From contig NZ_MWMO01000005.1 in the NCBI RefSeq assembly GCF_002556635.1, positions 62,001-126,000 of the forward strand: a stretch of 64,000 nucleotides of DNA, in the 5' to 3' direction. Below, piece by piece: positions 10,748-19,925 of the stretch (position 1 is its first letter; every line of letters starts with the position of its first letter). A program made the position numbers and the translations under genes. This DNA comes from Novosphingobium sp. PC22D. GTDB taxonomy: Bacteria > Pseudomonadota > Alphaproteobacteria > Sphingomonadales > Sphingomonadaceae. The notes under the pieces are model-generated. The model worked only from the letters and a program-made list of their open reading frames with translations. It was not told the origin of the DNA and made no database searches.

Positions 10748-12211
10748 TCAGGTCCTTCCCACGGTGCCAGCGACTTGCCTGGCCACAGCTACGTCGTCGA
10801 AGGGCAGCACGCGCATGCCGGCGCCGCTGCCGATGATCTGCCCTTGTTCGTGCCCCTTGCCCGCAATCAGCACGATGTCCCCCGCCGCCGCCTCGGCGAC
10901 CGCCGCTGCGATCGCTTCGCGCCGATCCCCGATCTCCAGGGCCTGCGGACAACCCTCGCGTACCATTGCCCGGATGCCCGCCGCATCCTCGCCGCGAGGG
11001 TTATCGTCAGTCACGATCACGACTTCGGCCCCTTCGGCCGCGATTTTGCCCATTTCCGCACGCTTGCCGGTGTCGCGATCGCCGCCCGCTCCAAACACGA
11101 CGATCAGCCGCCCGCTCGCGTGCGGGCGCAGCGCGTCGATCGCCGCCTTGAGCGCGTCGGGCGTGTGCGCGTAGTCGACGTAGATCGGCGCCCCGCTCGC
11201 GGAGAGGCCAGCGCGCTCGAGCCGCCCGCGCACGGTCTGGAGCCGCTTGACCGCATCGAAGGTCCGGTCCGGCTCGCCCCCGGTCGCGAGCACGAGCCCT
11301 GCCGCGACCAGCACGTTGGCCGCCTGATAGGCGCCAATCAGCGGCAGTTCGATACGGCGCCCCCGTCCGGCATATTCGATCTCGAGCGTCTGGCCGAGCA
11401 GCCCCGGCGCGCGCGAGACGAGACGGATTCCCTCGCCCTTCTCGCCGACGGTGAAGGGCTCGAGCCCGCGCCGCCGGGCATGCTCGACGGCGCGCGGCGA
11501 CCAGGCATCGTCGGCCCAGATCACCGCGGTCCCGCCGTCCGAGACGACTTCGTCGAACAGCCGCATCTTGGCCGCGAAGTAGTCTTCCATGTCGGCGTGG
11601 TAATCGAGGTGATCGCGGCTGAGATTGGTGAAGGCGCCCGCCGCGACCGCGGGTCCCTCATTGCGGAACTGCGAAAGACCGTGGCTCGAGGCCTCATAGG
11701 CGACGTGCGTCACGCCTTCACGCGCAAGGCCCGTCAGGTTCGAGAGGAAGGTCACGATGTCGGGCGTGGTGAGGCCGGTCGAGACGCTCTCGTCGCTGGT
11801 GGTGACGCCCAGCGTGCCGATCGAGGCCGCGCGCAGCCCGGCCATGCGCCAGAGCTGGCGCGTCAGTTCGACGGTCGAGGTCTTGCCGTTGGTCCCCGTC
11901 ACCGCGACAAGCGTGTGCGGTACGGGCGTGAAGAACTGTCCCGCCAGCCGGGCGAACAGGCGTCGCGGCTCGGCAGCGGCGAAGTGCACGGCGCCTTCCA
12001 CCCTGGCTTCGGGCCGCGCGACGATAGCGACCGCGCCCGCCTCGATCGCGGCGGGAATGAAGTCCTCGCCGTTGAAGCGCGCGCCGACGAAGGCGCCGAA
12101 CACGGTGCCCGGCGCGACCTTGCGGTGATCGATCGCGAAACCGGTGACCTGCGCGTCGCCGCCCGTCGCCAGCGCCACTTTGGCCGATCGTGCGAGCGCC
12201 CCCAGCTTCAT
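10748..12211 (-). CDS. murE: UDP-MurNAc-L-Ala-D-Glu--meso-DAP ligase MurE
   Basis: 487 aa Mur ligase. The start MKLGALARSAKVALATGG was chosen because it shares one base with the ftsI stop; the longer open frame only overlaps ftsI. The ATP loop is VTGTNGKTSTVELTR; other motifs are YEASSHGLSQ, NLSRDHLDYH and YVDYAHTPDALKAAI. DNPRGED near the C-terminus is the DNPR meso-diaminopimelate selectivity motif, so the peptidoglycan is predicted to be the meso-DAP type. Confidence 0.97.
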   Translation of the reverse strand: MKLGALARSAKVALATGGDAQVTGFAIDHRKVAPGTVFGAFVGARFNGEDFIPAAIEAGAVAIVARPEARVEGAVHFAAAEPRRLFARLAGQFFTPVPHTLVAVTGTNGKTSTVELTRQLWRMAGLRAASIGTLGVTTSDESVSTGLTTPDIVTFLSNLTGLAREGVTHVAYEASSHGLSQFRNEGPAVAAGAFTNLSRDHLDYHADMEDYFAAKMRLFDEVVSDGGTAVIWADDAWSPRAVEHARRRGLEPFTVGEKGEGIRLVSRAPGLLGQTLEIEYAGRGRRIELPLIGAYQAANVLVAAGLVLATGGEPDRTFDAVKRLQTVRGRLERAGLSASGAPIYVDYAHTPDALKAAIDALRPHASGRLIVVFGAGGDRDTGKRAEMGKIAAEGAEVVIVTDDNPRGEDAAGIRAMVREGCPQALEIGDRREAIAAAVAEAAAGDIVLIAGKGHEQGQIIGSGAGMRVLPFDDVAVARQVAGTVGRT

Positions 12212-13968
12212 CAGTGCGCCTCGCCGGGAATGAGCGGCTTGAGGTCCGAGATGTCGATGTCGCGCGTCTCGTCGGGCATGATGCCGAGCAGCGGACCGAT
12301 CCGGGGCACCACCCGGCCGACCGCGGGCGCCGCGTTCCACGCCGCCGTGCGCTGGTACGAGGTGGCGGGCGTGCCCTTGGGCTCGTCCATCATGGCGATG
12401 ACGACAAAGCGGGGACTGTCCATCGGGAAGGCCGCAGCAAAGGTGGAGACGAGAGTCGAGTGGCGGTAGCCGCCTGCCCCCGGCTTTTCCGCGCTTCCGG
12501 TCTTGCCGCCGATGCGGAAGCCCGGTGCGTCGGCCTTGCGGCCCGTGCCGTAGGCGACGATCATGCGCAGGAGCTGACGGATGCGCGCGCTGGTCGAGGC
12601 CTTGAACACGCGCCGTCCCTTGGGAACCTCGTTCGGAGCGAGTTTCTTCAGGGTCGCCGGGCGCCAGATGCCGCCGTTGACGAGCGCCGCGTAAGCCGAG
12701 GCGAGATGCAGCGGCGTTACCGCGATGCCGTGGCCATAGGAGACCGTCATCGTGCGCAGCCGTGGCCACTTGCCCGAGGGCCAGATCGGGAAACCCTTGG
12801 CGGGCAGCTCGATATAGGGACGCTCGTTCATGCCGAGCGCTTCCATCGTCTGCTTCATCCGCACCCCGCCGAGTTCGTCGGCGATCTGCGCGGTGACCAC
12901 GTTCGAGGAGTGGATCAGCGTCTCGGGCACGTTGAGCGTCGCGCCCATCGCGTGGAGGTCGCGGATGGTGAAACCGGCGACGTGGAACGGCTTGGCGGGA
13001 TAGCGCCGCCCGAGATCGGTGATCGTACCGGCATCGAGCGCGGCGGCGACGGTGATCGGCTTGAAGGTCGAGCCCAGCTCGTAGACCTGGTTGGTCACGC
13101 GATTGAAGCCCTTGGGCACCTCGCCCTGGTCTGCGAGTGCCTGCGAGACCGCCATGTCGCCCGCGCGCACGCGGTTCGGATCGAAGGCCGGCAGTGAGGC
13201 GAGCGCGAGGATCTCTCCGGTCTCGACGTCGAGAACGATGCCCGCCGCGCCCTTGGCCTGCGATTCGACCATGGCGCGGCCCAGCTCGTCCTCGAGCGCG
13301 CCCTGGACCCGGAAGTCGATCGACAGCGCCGACGGGTGCGTGCGCCCTTCACGCGAGATCAGCCGGTCCTGGAAGACCTGCTCCATGCCGATCTTGCCCT
13401 CGCCGTGCGAATCGACATAGCCGAGCACGTGCGCCGCCATCGACCCCTGCGGGTAGAACCGCTCGACCTCGCGCGGGTGCTCCAGCGCCGGCTCGCCTAG
13501 CGCCTCGACCTTGTTCACCTGCTCGGGCAGCACCGACTTGCGCAAGTAGCCCTTCTTGCCCGAGGCCAGCCGCCGCGCGGTCTTGTTCACGTCCAAATCG
13601 GGGAAGATGCCGTGCAGTTCCTCGGCGATCTTGCGCGGGTCGCCGACCAGCGGCGTGCCGCCGCCTTTCAACGCGTCGGGATTGTACCACAGGGAATAGG
13701 TGCGAAAGTCGCGCGCCAGCGGCACGCCGTTGCGATCGACGATCATGCCGCGATCCGGCACCAGACTGTCGTAGAGGCCGCGTTCGGTCCGGTCGATTCC
13801 CGAAACGCCGAGATAGAGGATGCGCATCAGCGCGCAGGCCCCGACCAGCGCGAAGCCGGCGAGAACCCACAGCGCGCGCCACTTCGCCATCAGCAGCGAG
13901 CGCTGCTTTACGCCCGCCAGCTTGTGGCGGCCCGTGGTCACCGTCGTCGAGATGGCGACGCTGCTCAT
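12211..13968 (-). CDS. ftsI: Division-specific transpeptidase FtsI (PBP3)
   Basis: 585 aa class b penicillin-binding protein crosslinking septal peptidoglycan. A short cytoplasmic N-terminus and one transmembrane helix (WRALWVLAGFALVGACALM, about residues 30-48) precede the PBP dimer domain (RGMIVDRNGVPLARDF). The transpeptidase domain has all three catalytic motifs: STFK (GSTFKPITVAAAL), SSN (HSSNVVTAQIA) and KTG (GGKTGSAEKPG). It overlaps ftsL by 4 bp and murE by 1 bp. Confidence 0.97.
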   Translation of the reverse strand: MSSVAISTTVTTGRHKLAGVKQRSLLMAKWRALWVLAGFALVGACALMRILYLGVSGIDRTERGLYDSLVPDRGMIVDRNGVPLARDFRTYSLWYNPDALKGGGTPLVGDPRKIAEELHGIFPDLDVNKTARRLASGKKGYLRKSVLPEQVNKVEALGEPALEHPREVERFYPQGSMAAHVLGYVDSHGEGKIGMEQVFQDRLISREGRTHPSALSIDFRVQGALEDELGRAMVESQAKGAAGIVLDVETGEILALASLPAFDPNRVRAGDMAVSQALADQGEVPKGFNRVTNQVYELGSTFKPITVAAALDAGTITDLGRRYPAKPFHVAGFTIRDLHAMGATLNVPETLIHSSNVVTAQIADELGGVRMKQTMEALGMNERPYIELPAKGFPIWPSGKWPRLRTMTVSYGHGIAVTPLHLASAYAALVNGGIWRPATLKKLAPNEVPKGRRVFKASTSARIRQLLRMIVAYGTGRKADAPGFRIGGKTGSAEKPGAGGYRHSTLVSTFAAAFPMDSPRFVVIAMMDEPKGTPATSYQRTAAWNAAPAVGRVVPRIGPLLGIMPDETRDIDISDLKPLIPGEAH

Positions 13969-14492
13969 TGCTCGCTGGGCGCTCCCGCGAGTTCGACACG
14001 AGCGAGCCGCTCACCCAGCCGCGCCGCATCCTTGCGCAGCGTCTCCGCTTCGCCGCTGTGGGCCGCTTCCTCGCCCGCGCCCGACTTTTCGATCTTGCCG
14101 CCGACCGGCGACATCATCGCCACGACCGTGCCGCTGCCCTCGTCCTGGCGGATCGCCTTGGCCATCAGGATCGGCTGCGGCGCATCGGGCGCGCGCGGCA
14201 CGCCAAGCGAGGCAAGCTGGCGCTCGCCCTCGATGTACTGATCCGCCCGCGGCGCGCTGTAACCGAATTCGAGATCGTTGATCGTCTTGAGCTGATGCTG
14301 GTTCGAGCGCGTCTGGAACTCGACTTCGAGCATGTCGATGTCGCGGCGCAGGCCGACGACCTTCTGCTCGCTCCGGTACACCTCGCTCTTCACCGCGTTG
14401 ACGTGGAGCCCGAGGCCGAGCGTCATGGCCCCGCAGATCGCGAGCACCGACACCCAGCCGATAGAATGCAGGCGGTCTCTGGTCAGGTTCAT
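13965..14492 (-). CDS. ftsL: Cell division protein FtsL
   Basis: 175 aa small bitopic divisome protein. A single transmembrane segment ([21 protein letters not shown], about residues 11-31) is followed by a heptad-rich stretch ([26 protein letters not shown], given here only as its key leucines and valines) expected to form a coiled coil with FtsB. The charged tail (about residues 110-175, Ala/Glu-rich) is longer than in the usual 90-130 aa FtsL. Identity rests on position between rsmH and ftsI plus topology. Confidence 0.88.
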   Translation of the reverse strand: MNLTRDRLHSIGWVSVLAICGAMTLGLGLHVNAVKSEVYRSEQKVVGLRRDIDMLEVEFQTRSNQHQLKTINDLEFGYSAPRADQYIEGERQLASLGVPRAPDAPQPILMAKAIRQDEGSGTVVAMMSPVGGKIEKSGAGEEAAHSGEAETLRKDAARLGERLARVELAGAPSEQ

Positions 14493-15448
14493 GCGGCAAT
14501 CCTTTCGCGGGCGGGGGCTTGGGTGCGCACGGCGCTGCGCAAGGTGGCGGAACGGGAACGGGGGTTGGCGGCGAGTTCGGCTTCTCCCGGGCGAATGGCT
14601 TTCGAGACCTGCTCGAAGGTCGGCGCAGGACCGCCGACGGCTTCGGGCAGATGCCGCGAGGTGGCGGCGTTCGCGCCGCTGGCCTCGCGCAGGAAGCGCT
14701 TGACGATCCGGTCTTCCAGGCTGTGAAAGCTCACCACCGCGAGCCGACCGCCCGCGGGCAGCAGCGCCTCGGCGGCAGCGAGCCCGGCTTCGAGTTCACC
14801 GAGTTCGTCGTTCACCGCGATGCGCAGCGCCTGGAAGGTCCGCGTCGCGGGGTCCTTCGGCGCGCCGGGGCGATGCCCCAGCGTCTTGCGGACGAGATCG
14901 GCCAACTGGCCGGTGGTCGAAAGAGGACGGGCAGCCACGAGCGCACGGGCCAGGCGCCGTGACTGCCTCTCCTCGCCGTAGCGGAACAGCACGTCGGCTA
15001 TCTCCGCTTCGGCGGCGGTATTCACGAAATCTGCCGCGCTGGGGCCGTCCTGCCCCATGCGCATGTCGAGCGGACCGTCGGCCGAGAACGCGAAGCCGCG
15101 CTCGGCCTGGTCGAGCTGCATCGAGGACACGCCGATGTCCATGGCGATGCCATCGACCCGCTCGACGCCGGCCTCGGCGATCGCCTCGCGCATCTCGGAA
15201 TAGCAGCGCGCGTGGAGCACCAGGCGCGGCGGCACGGCCTGCGCCTCGGGCCACAGCGCGGCATCGTCACGCACCGCCGCGATCGCGCTGGGGTCGCGGT
15301 CGAAGGCGTGAACGGTCGCGCCCGTGTCGAGAAAGCGCCGGGTATAGCCGCCGGCGCCGAAGGTCGCATCGACGATCACGTCGCCCGCCTGCGGCCTGAG
15401 CGCGGCGATGACCTCCTCGATCAGGACGGGGATGTGCGGCGCGCTCAT
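14489..15448 (-). CDS. rsmH: 16S rRNA (cytosine1402-N4)-methyltransferase RsmH
   Basis: 319 aa SAM-dependent methyltransferase (formerly MraW) that modifies C1402 in the ribosomal P site. The start [19 protein letters not shown] overlaps the mraZ stop by 4 bp. The SAM-binding motif is [41 protein letters not shown] and [18 protein letters not shown] are the family signatures. Length is usual. Confidence 0.97.
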   Translation of the reverse strand: MSAPHIPVLIEEVIAALRPQAGDVIVDATFGAGGYTRRFLDTGATVHAFDRDPSAIAAVRDDAALWPEAQAVPPRLVLHARCYSEMREAIAEAGVERVDGIAMDIGVSSMQLDQAERGFAFSADGPLDMRMGQDGPSAADFVNTAAEAEIADVLFRYGEERQSRRLARALVAARPLSTTGQLADLVRKTLGHRPGAPKDPATRTFQALRIAVNDELGELEAGLAAAEALLPAGGRLAVVSFHSLEDRIVKRFLREASGANAATSRHLPEAVGGPAPTFEQVSKAIRPGEAELAANPRSRSATLRSAVRTQAPARERIAA

Positions 15449-15951
15449 TTGCGGCTCGCCTTTGCGCGCTCGCGCTCGGCGTAGTTGCGGCACGCGGTCT
15501 TCGCCGCATCCCAGCTCTCGTCCATCTCGTAGAGATGCTCGGGGTTCCAGACGGTGAAGAACTTGCCGCCGCCCAGGAAGAAGAGTTCATCCCCAAGGTC
15601 GGCGAGGCTTACGCAGTCCTCGGGCATGACGAAGCGGCCGCTAGTGTCGAACGGGGCCTGGAAGTCGCTGTAGAGTTCGCTCGCGCGCTTGTCCTCGTCG
15701 AAGTCGCGACCGAGGCGCAACGCCGCCTCCTTCTCGTCGGCGATCTGCTTTTCGAAGCCTTCGACGCTGTTGAGGCCGTAGCCCTTGAGGCAGGGCCAGC
15801 GCTCGTGCTTGTTGAAGCACACCGTCAGTCCCTCGCTCAGTTCCTTGAGGACGCCACGGAACGGGACGGGCAGCACGAAGCGGTTCTTGTCGCGCTGAAG
15901 CGAGAAGCCCTGCCCCCTGAAGATCAATGGCTGGCCGGCCATGTCGACCAA
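15445..15951 (-). CDS. mraZ: Transcriptional regulator MraZ
   Basis: 168 aa AbrB-fold protein that in other bacteria binds repeats in its own leader and controls the dcw cluster. Two MraZ half-domains are visible: [18 protein letters not shown] in the N-terminal half (its D-x-x-x-R is a variant of the usual D-x-K-G-R) and [20 protein letters not shown] in the C-terminal half (canonical D-x-x-G-R). An internal ATG (MAGQPLIF) four codons in is an alternative start. It is the first gene of the cluster and follows a 308-bp leader with regularly spaced GGGA boxes. Confidence 0.94.
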   Translation of the reverse strand: MVDMAGQPLIFRGQGFSLQRDKNRFVLPVPFRGVLKELSEGLTVCFNKHERWPCLKGYGLNSVEGFEKQIADEKEAALRLGRDFDEDKRASELYSDFQAPFDTSGRFVMPEDCVSLADLGDELFFLGGGKFFTVWNPEHLYEMDESWDAAKTACRNYAERERAKASRK

Positions 15952-16259
15952 AGTCCTCGTGTTTGCCCCTCATCGGACACGACTTCGCCTGTGCCGGCCG
16001 CGCGCTCGCGCAGCCGGGTCCGCCACGAGCGAACGGGGCGGCAGGTTCAATCGATCCGATTTCTCTTGGTAATATCGCGGGAATTGTCGGGAGCAAAGGG
16101 AAATCTTGGGAAAATTCGCAGAATCCACAGATTCTTATCCGAAAGATAGGAGTTTATGGATGAAGCGAGATCAGCCCTCTTTGGCGGAAATTCGAGGACT
16201 CGCGCACAATTGTGCACCGGAACGCCGAAATTGGCGGTCGCTCCCCAAATTTCCCCTGA
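15952..16259 (-). promoter_or_regulatory. dcw leader region with candidate MraZ operator (GGGA boxes 16079-16111)
   Basis: This 308-bp gene-free stretch precedes mraZ and must hold the dcw promoter. On the plus strand GGGA occurs four times, starting at 16079, 16089, 16098 and 16108, i.e. at 10, 9 and 10 bp steps. MraZ of other bacteria binds G-triplet direct repeats (TGGGN) at 10-bp spacing in the same place. Here the G-rich strand is opposite to the mraZ coding strand. I could not assign -35/-10 boxes with confidence. Confidence 0.5.
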
Positions 16260-17057
16260 TCAGCGCTTTTCCGGAGTGGCTGCGCCGTTTTGCGCGTGAT
16301 CGAGCAGCTTTCGCAACGCCGCCGCGCGCGATCGGACATTCCGCGATTCGCCGGTTTCCAGCACCGCCGCATCGGCAAGTGCGACGATTCGGCCCTTTTC
16401 GAGGCGGCATTCGGCCACGATCGCCTTGGCCGCGAGCGCGCAGCGCGCGTCGCCGGGGATCAACCGGAAGTGACCCGCGAGATTGACGGGAATTCCCGTC
16501 CCGTCCCATCCCGTTTCGTGCTCGCCAGGCAGCGCCGTCTCGTCGAACAGCAGTTCGAGCCCCCAGTGCGCGAGGATCGGCGAGAGCAGCGCGACATCCT
16601 GCGGGCGGCGCGGATCGCCCAGGGCGAAGTCCGAATGCGCGGTGAGCAGCGGGTCGACGAACAACAGGAGCCGCCCTCCGCCGCGCACCCAGCGGTCGAG
16701 CGCGACGTTCTCGTCGGGCGAGAGCGGTCGCGGCTGCGCCAACACCAGCAGGGCATCGCCGGGCAGGTCGAGCACGCCTTCGCGGTTCGCCAGGGTATCG
16801 AGCGGCACGACCTCGCCCCGCTCTTGCAGCACCGCCAGCGCCCAGTGCGCCTCGCGGTCCGTCGCCAGCAGGTCGGCCACGCCGCCTGCCTCGGGCCAGA
16901 AGATCGGCAGGCTCGTGTAGAGGCCGACAGTGCCTTCGCCGTGCAGCTTGCGCGGACTGGCCTGCCCGCACCCCGCGCAGGCCGCCGCGAGGCTCAGCGC
17001 GGCCAGCAGTGCGCGGACAAGCCGCCTAGAGTTCGGTTTCGGGGTCGAATTCGGCAT
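16260..17057 (-). CDS. Exported protein with an ABC-transport-associated (GldG/PF09822-like) fold, function unknown
   Basis: 265 aa from MPNSTPKPNSRRLVRALL; the frame is open further upstream but that part overlaps the next gene and is not protein-like. A basic start and hydrophobic segment ([19 protein letters not shown]) suggest export, perhaps as a lipoprotein at the second Cys, though the lipobox is poor. The rest (GLYTSLPIFWPEAGG, LLVLAQPRPLSPDENVALDRWVRGGG, LLLFVDPLL) resembles the Rossmann-like domain of GldG-type auxiliary ABC proteins. It overlaps the 115-aa gene upstream by 32 bp and lies downstream of cysK. The specific role is unknown. Confidence 0.7.
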   Translation of the reverse strand: MPNSTPKPNSRRLVRALLAALSLAAACAGCGQASPRKLHGEGTVGLYTSLPIFWPEAGGVADLLATDREAHWALAVLQERGEVVPLDTLANREGVLDLPGDALLVLAQPRPLSPDENVALDRWVRGGGRLLLFVDPLLTAHSDFALGDPRRPQDVALLSPILAHWGLELLFDETALPGEHETGWDGTGIPVNLAGHFRLIPGDARCALAAKAIVAECRLEKGRIVALADAAVLETGESRNVRSRAAALRKLLDHAQNGAATPEKR

Positions 17058-17373
17058 CGCCGCTAGCCGATTCGCTGGGCGTCGGATCGGCGGCGGGAAC
17101 CACTCCGATGTCGGCCAGCGGATCGGTCGCCGGCTTCTTGGGCTCGGCATCGACCGCGACGATGTCCTGGATCGGGTCGGGCTCGGCGGACAGCTTCGCC
17201 CGCTCCATGATGATGTTGGCAAGGCCCACGATCATCAGCATCGTGCACAGGCCGAACAGACCGACCTGAAGCCGCTGGACCGCCTGCGAGCGCAGATCGC
17301 GCGGGGTGGGGGCAGCGGGGCGAGCCGGAGCGCTGAGCGGTCCGATGACGCGAGGCGGGGCGTTTTCTGCCAT
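17026..17373 (-). CDS. Small single-pass membrane protein, unknown function
   Basis: 115 aa. A Pro/Arg-rich N-terminus of about 40 residues is followed by one transmembrane helix (VGLFGLCTMLMIVGLANIIM, about 37-56) and an acidic Pro/Asp/Glu-rich tail. No enzyme motif is visible. It starts 16 bp after cysK ends and overlaps the next gene by 32 bp, so the three probably form one transcript. It could be an accessory subunit of the GldG-like neighbour, but that is a guess from the overlap. Confidence 0.7.
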   Translation of the reverse strand: MAENAPPRVIGPLSAPARPAAPTPRDLRSQAVQRLQVGLFGLCTMLMIVGLANIIMERAKLSAEPDPIQDIVAVDAEPKKPATDPLADIGVVPAADPTPSESASGDAEFDPETEL

Positions 17374-17389
17374 CGACGGACTGTTTACC

Positions 17390-18388
17390 TCAGCGCGCCA
17401 GCCAAGGGAAGACCGGCAAGTTCTTGGCTTCGAGCCATTCGCGATTGTAGAGCGTCGAAAGATAGCGGAATCCGGTGTCGCACAGGATCGTCGCGATCCG
17501 CTTGCCGCCGCCCAGCTTGCGCCCCAGCGCGACCGCGCCCGCGACGTTTATGCCCGACGAGAGGCCAAGGCAGAGCCCTTCCTCCGCGAGCAGCCGGGTA
17601 ACCCATTCGAGTCCTTCCTCGTCCGAGATGCGGAACTGGTCGTCGATCGGCGCGCCATCGAGATTGGCGGTGATCCGCCCCTGTCCGATGCCCTCGGCGA
17701 CCGAGTTGCCTTCGGATTTCAGTTCGCCCTCGGCATAGTAGCTGTAGAGCGCGGCGCCGTGTGGATCGGTAAGCGCGATCGTCACGGCATCGTCGAACGC
17801 CTTGAGCCCCATGCCAACGCCCGCGATCGTCCCGCCGGTTCCCGCCGCACAAGTGAAACCGTCGATACGCCCCGCCATCTGCGCCCAGATTTCCGGCGCG
17901 GTGCTTTCGATATGCGCCTTGCGGTTGGCGACGTTGTCGAACTGGTTGGCCCAGACCGCGCCCTCGGTCTCCTCGGCCATGCGCCGCGAGGTGTGCACGA
18001 AGTGGTTGGGATCGGCGAACTTGGTCGGCGGCACGGTGACGAGCTGCGCGCCGAGCGCGCGCAAGGTGTCCATCTTTTCCTTGGACTGGTTGTCGGGCAT
18101 GACGATCACCGTCTTGTAGCCCAGGGCATTGGCCACGAGCGCGATGCCGATGCCGGTATTGCCCGCCGTGCCCTCGATGATCGTGCCGCCCGGCTTGAGT
18201 TCGCCGCGCGCTTCGGCGTCGCGGATGATCCACAAGGCCGCGCGGTCCTTTACCGAGGCACCGGGATTGGCGAACTCGCACTTGCCGAAGATTTCGCAGC
18301 CGGCCGCCTCGCTCGGCCCCTTGAGCAGGACGAGCGGGGTATTGCCGATGAGATCGAGCGTGGTCGCGCGGACGGAATCTGTGGTCAT
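17390..18388 (-). CDS. cysK: Cysteine synthase (O-acetylserine sulfhydrylase)
   Basis: 332 aa PLP enzyme making L-cysteine from O-acetylserine and sulfide. The PLP lysine is K47 in NPGASVKDRAA; EGTAGNTGIGIALVA is the substrate loop, and GTGGTIAGVGMGLK binds the PLP phosphate. The C-terminal part (ILCDTGFRYLSTLYNREWL) is typical of the CysK/CysM group of alphaproteobacteria. Symbol is by best recognition; a cystathionine beta-synthase-like use is not excluded. Confidence 0.9.
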   Translation of the reverse strand: MTTDSVRATTLDLIGNTPLVLLKGPSEAAGCEIFGKCEFANPGASVKDRAALWIIRDAEARGELKPGGTIIEGTAGNTGIGIALVANALGYKTVIVMPDNQSKEKMDTLRALGAQLVTVPPTKFADPNHFVHTSRRMAEETEGAVWANQFDNVANRKAHIESTAPEIWAQMAGRIDGFTCAAGTGGTIAGVGMGLKAFDDAVTIALTDPHGAALYSYYAEGELKSEGNSVAEGIGQGRITANLDGAPIDDQFRISDEEGLEWVTRLLAEEGLCLGLSSGINVAGAVALGRKLGGGKRIATILCDTGFRYLSTLYNREWLEAKNLPVFPWLAR

Positions 18389-18491
18389 GCCGCGTCAGTT
18401 AGGAACTGGTGCGTGCGCGCGCAAATGATTTGGGCTTTGGCTCCTGAAAGCCCGACCACGCACGGGCGGATGCCCGGTCTTCCCGCGCGCC

Positions 18492-18809
18492 TCAGTCTTC
18501 CTGCGCGATCGTGACCTTGAGACCTTCAAGCTCAGCGGTGATCGGGATCTGGCACGAGAGGCGCGAATTCTCGTCGCGGTGCTCGGAACTGTCGAGCAGG
18601 TCGTTTTCGTCTTCGCTCATTTCGGGAAGCTTGTCCTTGAACGAAGGATCGACGTGCACATGGCAGGTGGCGCATGAGCAGCAGCCGCCGCACAGCGCGA
18701 GCAGTTCGTCAAATCCGTTGTCGCGGATCGTTTCCATCAGCGTACGGCCTTCGACGGCCTCGACGCTCGATTCTTCCCCGGACTGATTGATGACGGTGAT
18801 CTGCGGCAT
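18492..18809 (-). CDS. Adrenodoxin-type 2Fe-2S ferredoxin
   Basis: 105 aa electron carrier. Four cluster cysteines sit in [17 protein letters not shown] and near the C-terminus in [15 protein letters not shown], matching the C-x5-C-x2-C-x(n)-C pattern of vertebrate-type/bacterial ferredoxins such as FdxB/ferredoxin VI. Partners are not encoded nearby; in related bacteria such ferredoxins serve cytochromes P450 or Fe-S biogenesis. It is divergently oriented from the glycosylase, with 107 bp between them for both promoters. Confidence 0.93.
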   Translation of the reverse strand: MPQITVINQSGEESSVEAVEGRTLMETIRDNGFDELLALCGGCCSCATCHVHVDPSFKDKLPEMSEDENDLLDSSEHRDENSRLSCQIPITAELEGLKVTIAQED

Positions 18810-18916
18810 TTCGGCTCCATCCCCTACGATACGGCCTGTATCGATCCTCGGCGCAGGCTGCTAAAGGCTGGCGCCGCCTTTGGCAAGGTGCCGAAGAGCT
18901 AGGACAGGTAAGGAAT

Positions 18917-19534
18917 ATGGGCCTTAACGCCGAGGCGTTACGCCATGGTCTGGACGAGATCGCCGCGCGCGACAAGCGGATGGCGCGCGCCATCGCCGTG
19001 GCCGGTTACCCCGAGCCGCGCATCCGGCCGACGGGGTACGCCACGCTTTTGCGCACGATCGTCGGCCAGCAGGTGAGCGTCGCTGCGGCAGCCTCGGTCT
19101 GGACGAAGCTGGAGACGCTGCTCGGCGAGGCGATCCCGCCAGAAGAGCTGCTCGCGGCCGAGTTCGACGCGCTGCGCGCCTGCGGGCTGAGCCGTCAGAA
19201 ACAGGGCTATGCGCGCTCGTTGTGCGAACTGGTGGTCGCCGGTTCGCTCGATCTCGAAAACCTGCCAGCGGACGACGAGGCGGCGATCGCCGAACTGGTG
19301 CGGATCAAGGGGATCGGCCGCTGGTCGGCGGAAATCTACCTGCTCTTCGCCGAGGGCCGTCCGGACATCTGGCCGGCGGGCGACCTCGCGGTTCAGGCGG
19401 GCCTGCACAAGATCCTCGGCCTGGGCGAACGCCCCGCCGAAAAGGCGACGCGCGAACTTGCCGAAAGCTGGCGGCCGCATCGCGGCGCGGCGGCGATATT
19501 CACCTGGCACTGCTACAACAATCCGGCACTGTAG
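18917..19534 (+). CDS. DNA-3-methyladenine glycosylase II (AlkA-like, HhH-GPD)
   Basis: 205 aa base-excision repair glycosylase removing alkylated purines. TLLRTIVGQQVSVAAAASVWTKL is the N-terminal part of the HhH-GPD fold, IKGIGRWSAEIYLLFAEGRPD contains the helix-hairpin-helix, and WPAGDLAVQAGL holds the catalytic Asp (D in AGDLA). It lacks the N-terminal TBP-like domain of E. coli AlkA, as the short alphaproteobacterial forms do. It converges on phhB. Confidence 0.9.
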   Translation: MGLNAEALRHGLDEIAARDKRMARAIAVAGYPEPRIRPTGYATLLRTIVGQQVSVAAAASVWTKLETLLGEAIPPEELLAAEFDALRACGLSRQKQGYARSLCELVVAGSLDLENLPADDEAAIAELVRIKGIGRWSAEIYLLFAEGRPDIWPAGDLAVQAGLHKILGLGERPAEKATRELAESWRPHRGAAAIFTWHCYNNPAL

Positions 19535-19585
19535 CGCCCGATCATCCGGTTTCGCGGGCGCCCAGCGCCGCAAGGAGCGCGCGCA

Positions 19586-19876
19586 CTAGGCGATCGATTC
19601 GATGAAGCGCGCCATGGCCTCGTCGCGGGCGGACAGGCCCTCGGCGTCGTGCGTGGTCAGCGTGATCTCGACGCGGTTGTAGACGTTGAACCATTCGGGA
19701 TGGTGGTCGACCTTGTCCGCGTGGAGCGCGACGCGCGTCATGAACCCGAAGGCCTCGTTGAAATCGGCGAACTTGAGCGATCGGCTGATCGCCAGCCCGT
19801 CGGCGCGCAGCGTCCATTCGGGCAGTTCGGCGAGAAGCGAATCGATATCGTCCCTGGTGAGGCGGGCGATGGCCAT
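19586..19876 (-). CDS. phhB: Pterin-4a-carbinolamine dehydratase
   Basis: 96 aa enzyme recycling the pterin cofactor of aromatic amino acid hydroxylases. The start [21 protein letters not shown] gives the usual PCD length. The signature is [23 protein letters not shown], with the paired His and PEW of the active site. No hydroxylase gene is in the window. The 19877-19925 gap separates it divergently from ccmA. Confidence 0.93.
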   Translation of the reverse strand: MAIARLTRDDIDSLLAELPEWTLRADGLAISRSLKFADFNEAFGFMTRVALHADKVDHHPEWFNVYNRVEITLTTHDAEGLSARDEAMARFIESIA

Positions 19877-19925
19877 CAAGCAGTCTCCTTGGCAGTCGCG
19901 CGGCTTTCGCCTATCGCCGCTCGCC

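Noticed and set aside
3179..12469. Long plus-strand ORFs opposite murC, murF and murE (3179-4576, 9409-10836, 10352-12469)
   Set aside because: Antisense open frames of GC-rich genes; His/Arg/Asp/Ala-rich composition, no family resemblance.
16120..16140. DnaA-box-like sequence (TGTGGATTC on the minus strand) in the mraZ leader
   Set aside because: Only 7 of 9 positions match and it is single, so chance explains it.
18430..18480. Hairpin GGGCTTT/AAAGCCC between cysK and the ferredoxin gene
   Set aside because: Stem of 7 bp without a T tract; not a convincing terminator.
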